DNA from: an uncultured Eubacteriales bacterium
GTDB taxonomy: Bacteria > Bacillota > Clostridia > Christensenellales > Aristaeellaceae
Reading direction: 5' to 3'
Length of the DNA: 6,848 bases
Assembly: GCA_902796115.1 (NCBI GenBank)
Contig: CADBNX010000166.1
Location: forward strand, 1-6,848
Shown here: in pieces, positions 6,518-6,848 of the stretch
Layout of the letters: every line of letters starts with the position of its first letter
How positions within the stretch are numbered: the stretch's first letter is position 1
The notes under the pieces: generated by a model
Seen by the model: only the letters and a program-made list of their open reading frames with translations
Databases searched by the model: none
What the model was told of the DNA's origin: nothing
Position numbers and translations under genes: made by a program

Positions 6518-6589
6518 CAAGCCCATCGGAAAGCCAGGACGAGATTCGCAGGCGAATCTCGAAACTGTTTTCCTCGTGCATGGGCCTTG
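6518..6589. repeat. Nested three-part stem-loop
   Basis: The outer stem is CAAGCCCAT (6518-6526) with ATGGGCCTTG (6580-6589), one C bulged. The middle stem is GGAAA (6528-6532) with TTTCC (6569-6573). The inner stem is a perfect 10-bp pair, CGAGATTCGC (6540-6549) with GCGAATCTCG (6552-6561). Three nested stems in proper order are more than a chance palindrome and suggest that the sequence folds as RNA. The CCTTG end (6585-6589) could instead pair with CAAGG at 6593-6597 as a small competing hairpin. Confidence 0.6.
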
Positions 6590-6600
6590 CGTCAAGGTAT

Positions 6601-6621
6601 GAAAATCGCGGTGCGATTTTC
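6601..6621. repeat. Perfect 9-bp hairpin
   Basis: GAAAATCGC (6601-6609) and GCGATTTTC (6613-6621) are exact complements around a 3-base loop GGT. It is one unit of the hairpin tract. Confidence 0.6.
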
Positions 6622-6623
6622 CC

Positions 6624-6650
6624 TCATTCAACGGCGAAGCCGCTGAATGA
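6624..6650. repeat. 12-position hairpin with GAA loop and one mismatch
   Basis: TCATTCA (6624-6630) pairs with TGAATGA (6644-6650) and CGGC (6632-6635) with GCCG (6639-6642), around a GAA loop with an A/C mismatch at 6631/6643. It begins two bases after the preceding hairpin. Confidence 0.6.
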
Positions 6651-6659
6651 TGATGACCA

Positions 6660-6680
6660 GCAGAGGGTTTCCCCCTCTGC
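6660..6680. repeat. Perfect 8-bp hairpin
   Basis: GCAGAGGG (6660-6667) and CCCTCTGC (6673-6680) are exact complements around TTTCC. It is the last unit of the hairpin tract; base composition becomes more AT-rich beyond it. Confidence 0.55.
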
Positions 6681-6848
6681 ACTCCCCTTGCAAGCCGTGA
6701 TTCAATCATATTTTGTACTCAGTTTGATCATGTTGCTTAAGGGCTGTGCTTACACTATAGTCCCTTACCCTCCCAGTGAACCCTTTGCCGATGATCGGTC
6801 CATATCACAAGTCCTGAACAGCATAATCCGGGATCAGAGCACCTTGGC
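6681..6848. other. AT-richer stretch at the right edge, no gene identified
   Basis: The stretch is visibly richer in A and T than the neighbouring genes. A plus-strand frame is open from 6697 (GTG) or 6730 (ATG) to the window edge, but it has no ribosome binding site and no family resemblance that I recognise. The minus-strand frames are broken by stops. It may be a promoter region for a gene to the right, or the edge of a mobile or repeat element. Confidence 0.35.
6733..6761 (+). promoter_or_regulatory. Possible rightward promoter
   Basis: TTGCTT (6733-6738) and TATAGT (6756-6761) are separated by 17 bases, a fair match to a sigma-A promoter, with a start expected near 6768. It would drive a gene or RNA beyond the right edge. 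It is judged only by match and spacing. Confidence 0.35.

Noticed and set aside
6452..6709. Minus-strand open frames over the hairpin tract
   Set aside because: Translation across palindromes with no domain; the inverted repeats explain the sequence better than coding does.
6748..6753. GCTTAC as a possible IS66-type terminal repeat end, followed by palindromic ACTATAGT as a target duplication
   Set aside because: The motif is only six bases, no partner end GTAAGC or second ACTATAGT is visible, and there is no transposase in the window.

Overview
The window looks like chromosomal DNA from a fairly GC-rich anaerobic Firmicute, most likely a gut or rumen Clostridia member. The evidence is strong GGAGG-type ribosome binding sites, sigma-A-type promoters, an M3B oligoendopeptidase F, a butyrate-kinase-family enzyme, a NimA-like flavin protein and a URO-D/methyltransferase-like protein. 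No rRNA, tRNA, CRISPR array or recognisable transposase gene was seen.

Layout. Bases 1-1266 (+) hold the 3' part of a clan GH-A (GH5-like) glycoside hydrolase that is cut by the left edge. Bases 1267-1483 hold a short fragment resembling the C-terminus of a shikimate kinase, followed by a perfect 22-bp stem-loop that sits between convergent genes. Bases 1484-3286 (-) encode oligoendopeptidase F (pepF). Bases 3287-3529 are a divergent promoter region with back-to-back promoters. Bases 3530-4459 (+) encode a URO-D-family protein. Bases 4460-4570 contain an inverted repeat followed by a T-tract in the minus direction, the probable terminator of the next gene. Bases 4571-5695 (-) encode a divergent butyrate-kinase-like acyl kinase without a ptb neighbour. 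Bases 5696-5946 are non-coding. Bases 5947-6423 (-) encode a NimA-like pyridoxamine-phosphate-oxidase-fold protein. Bases 6424-6848 have no convincing gene. Most of that stretch (6444-6680) is a dense run of at least six stem-loops, some nested, followed by a more AT-rich stretch with a possible rightward promoter.

The genes do not form one operon. They are single cistrons in alternating orientation with their own promoters or terminators. Their roles (glycan breakdown, intracellular peptide turnover, an acyl-phosphate/acid kinase step, a corrinoid/URO-D-type enzyme, a flavin reductase) suit a fermentative saccharolytic and peptide-using anaerobe, but no shared pathway is shown. The most notable unexplained feature is the multi-hairpin tract at 6444-6680, which could be a structured RNA, a dispersed repeat element or the long leader of the NimA-like gene.
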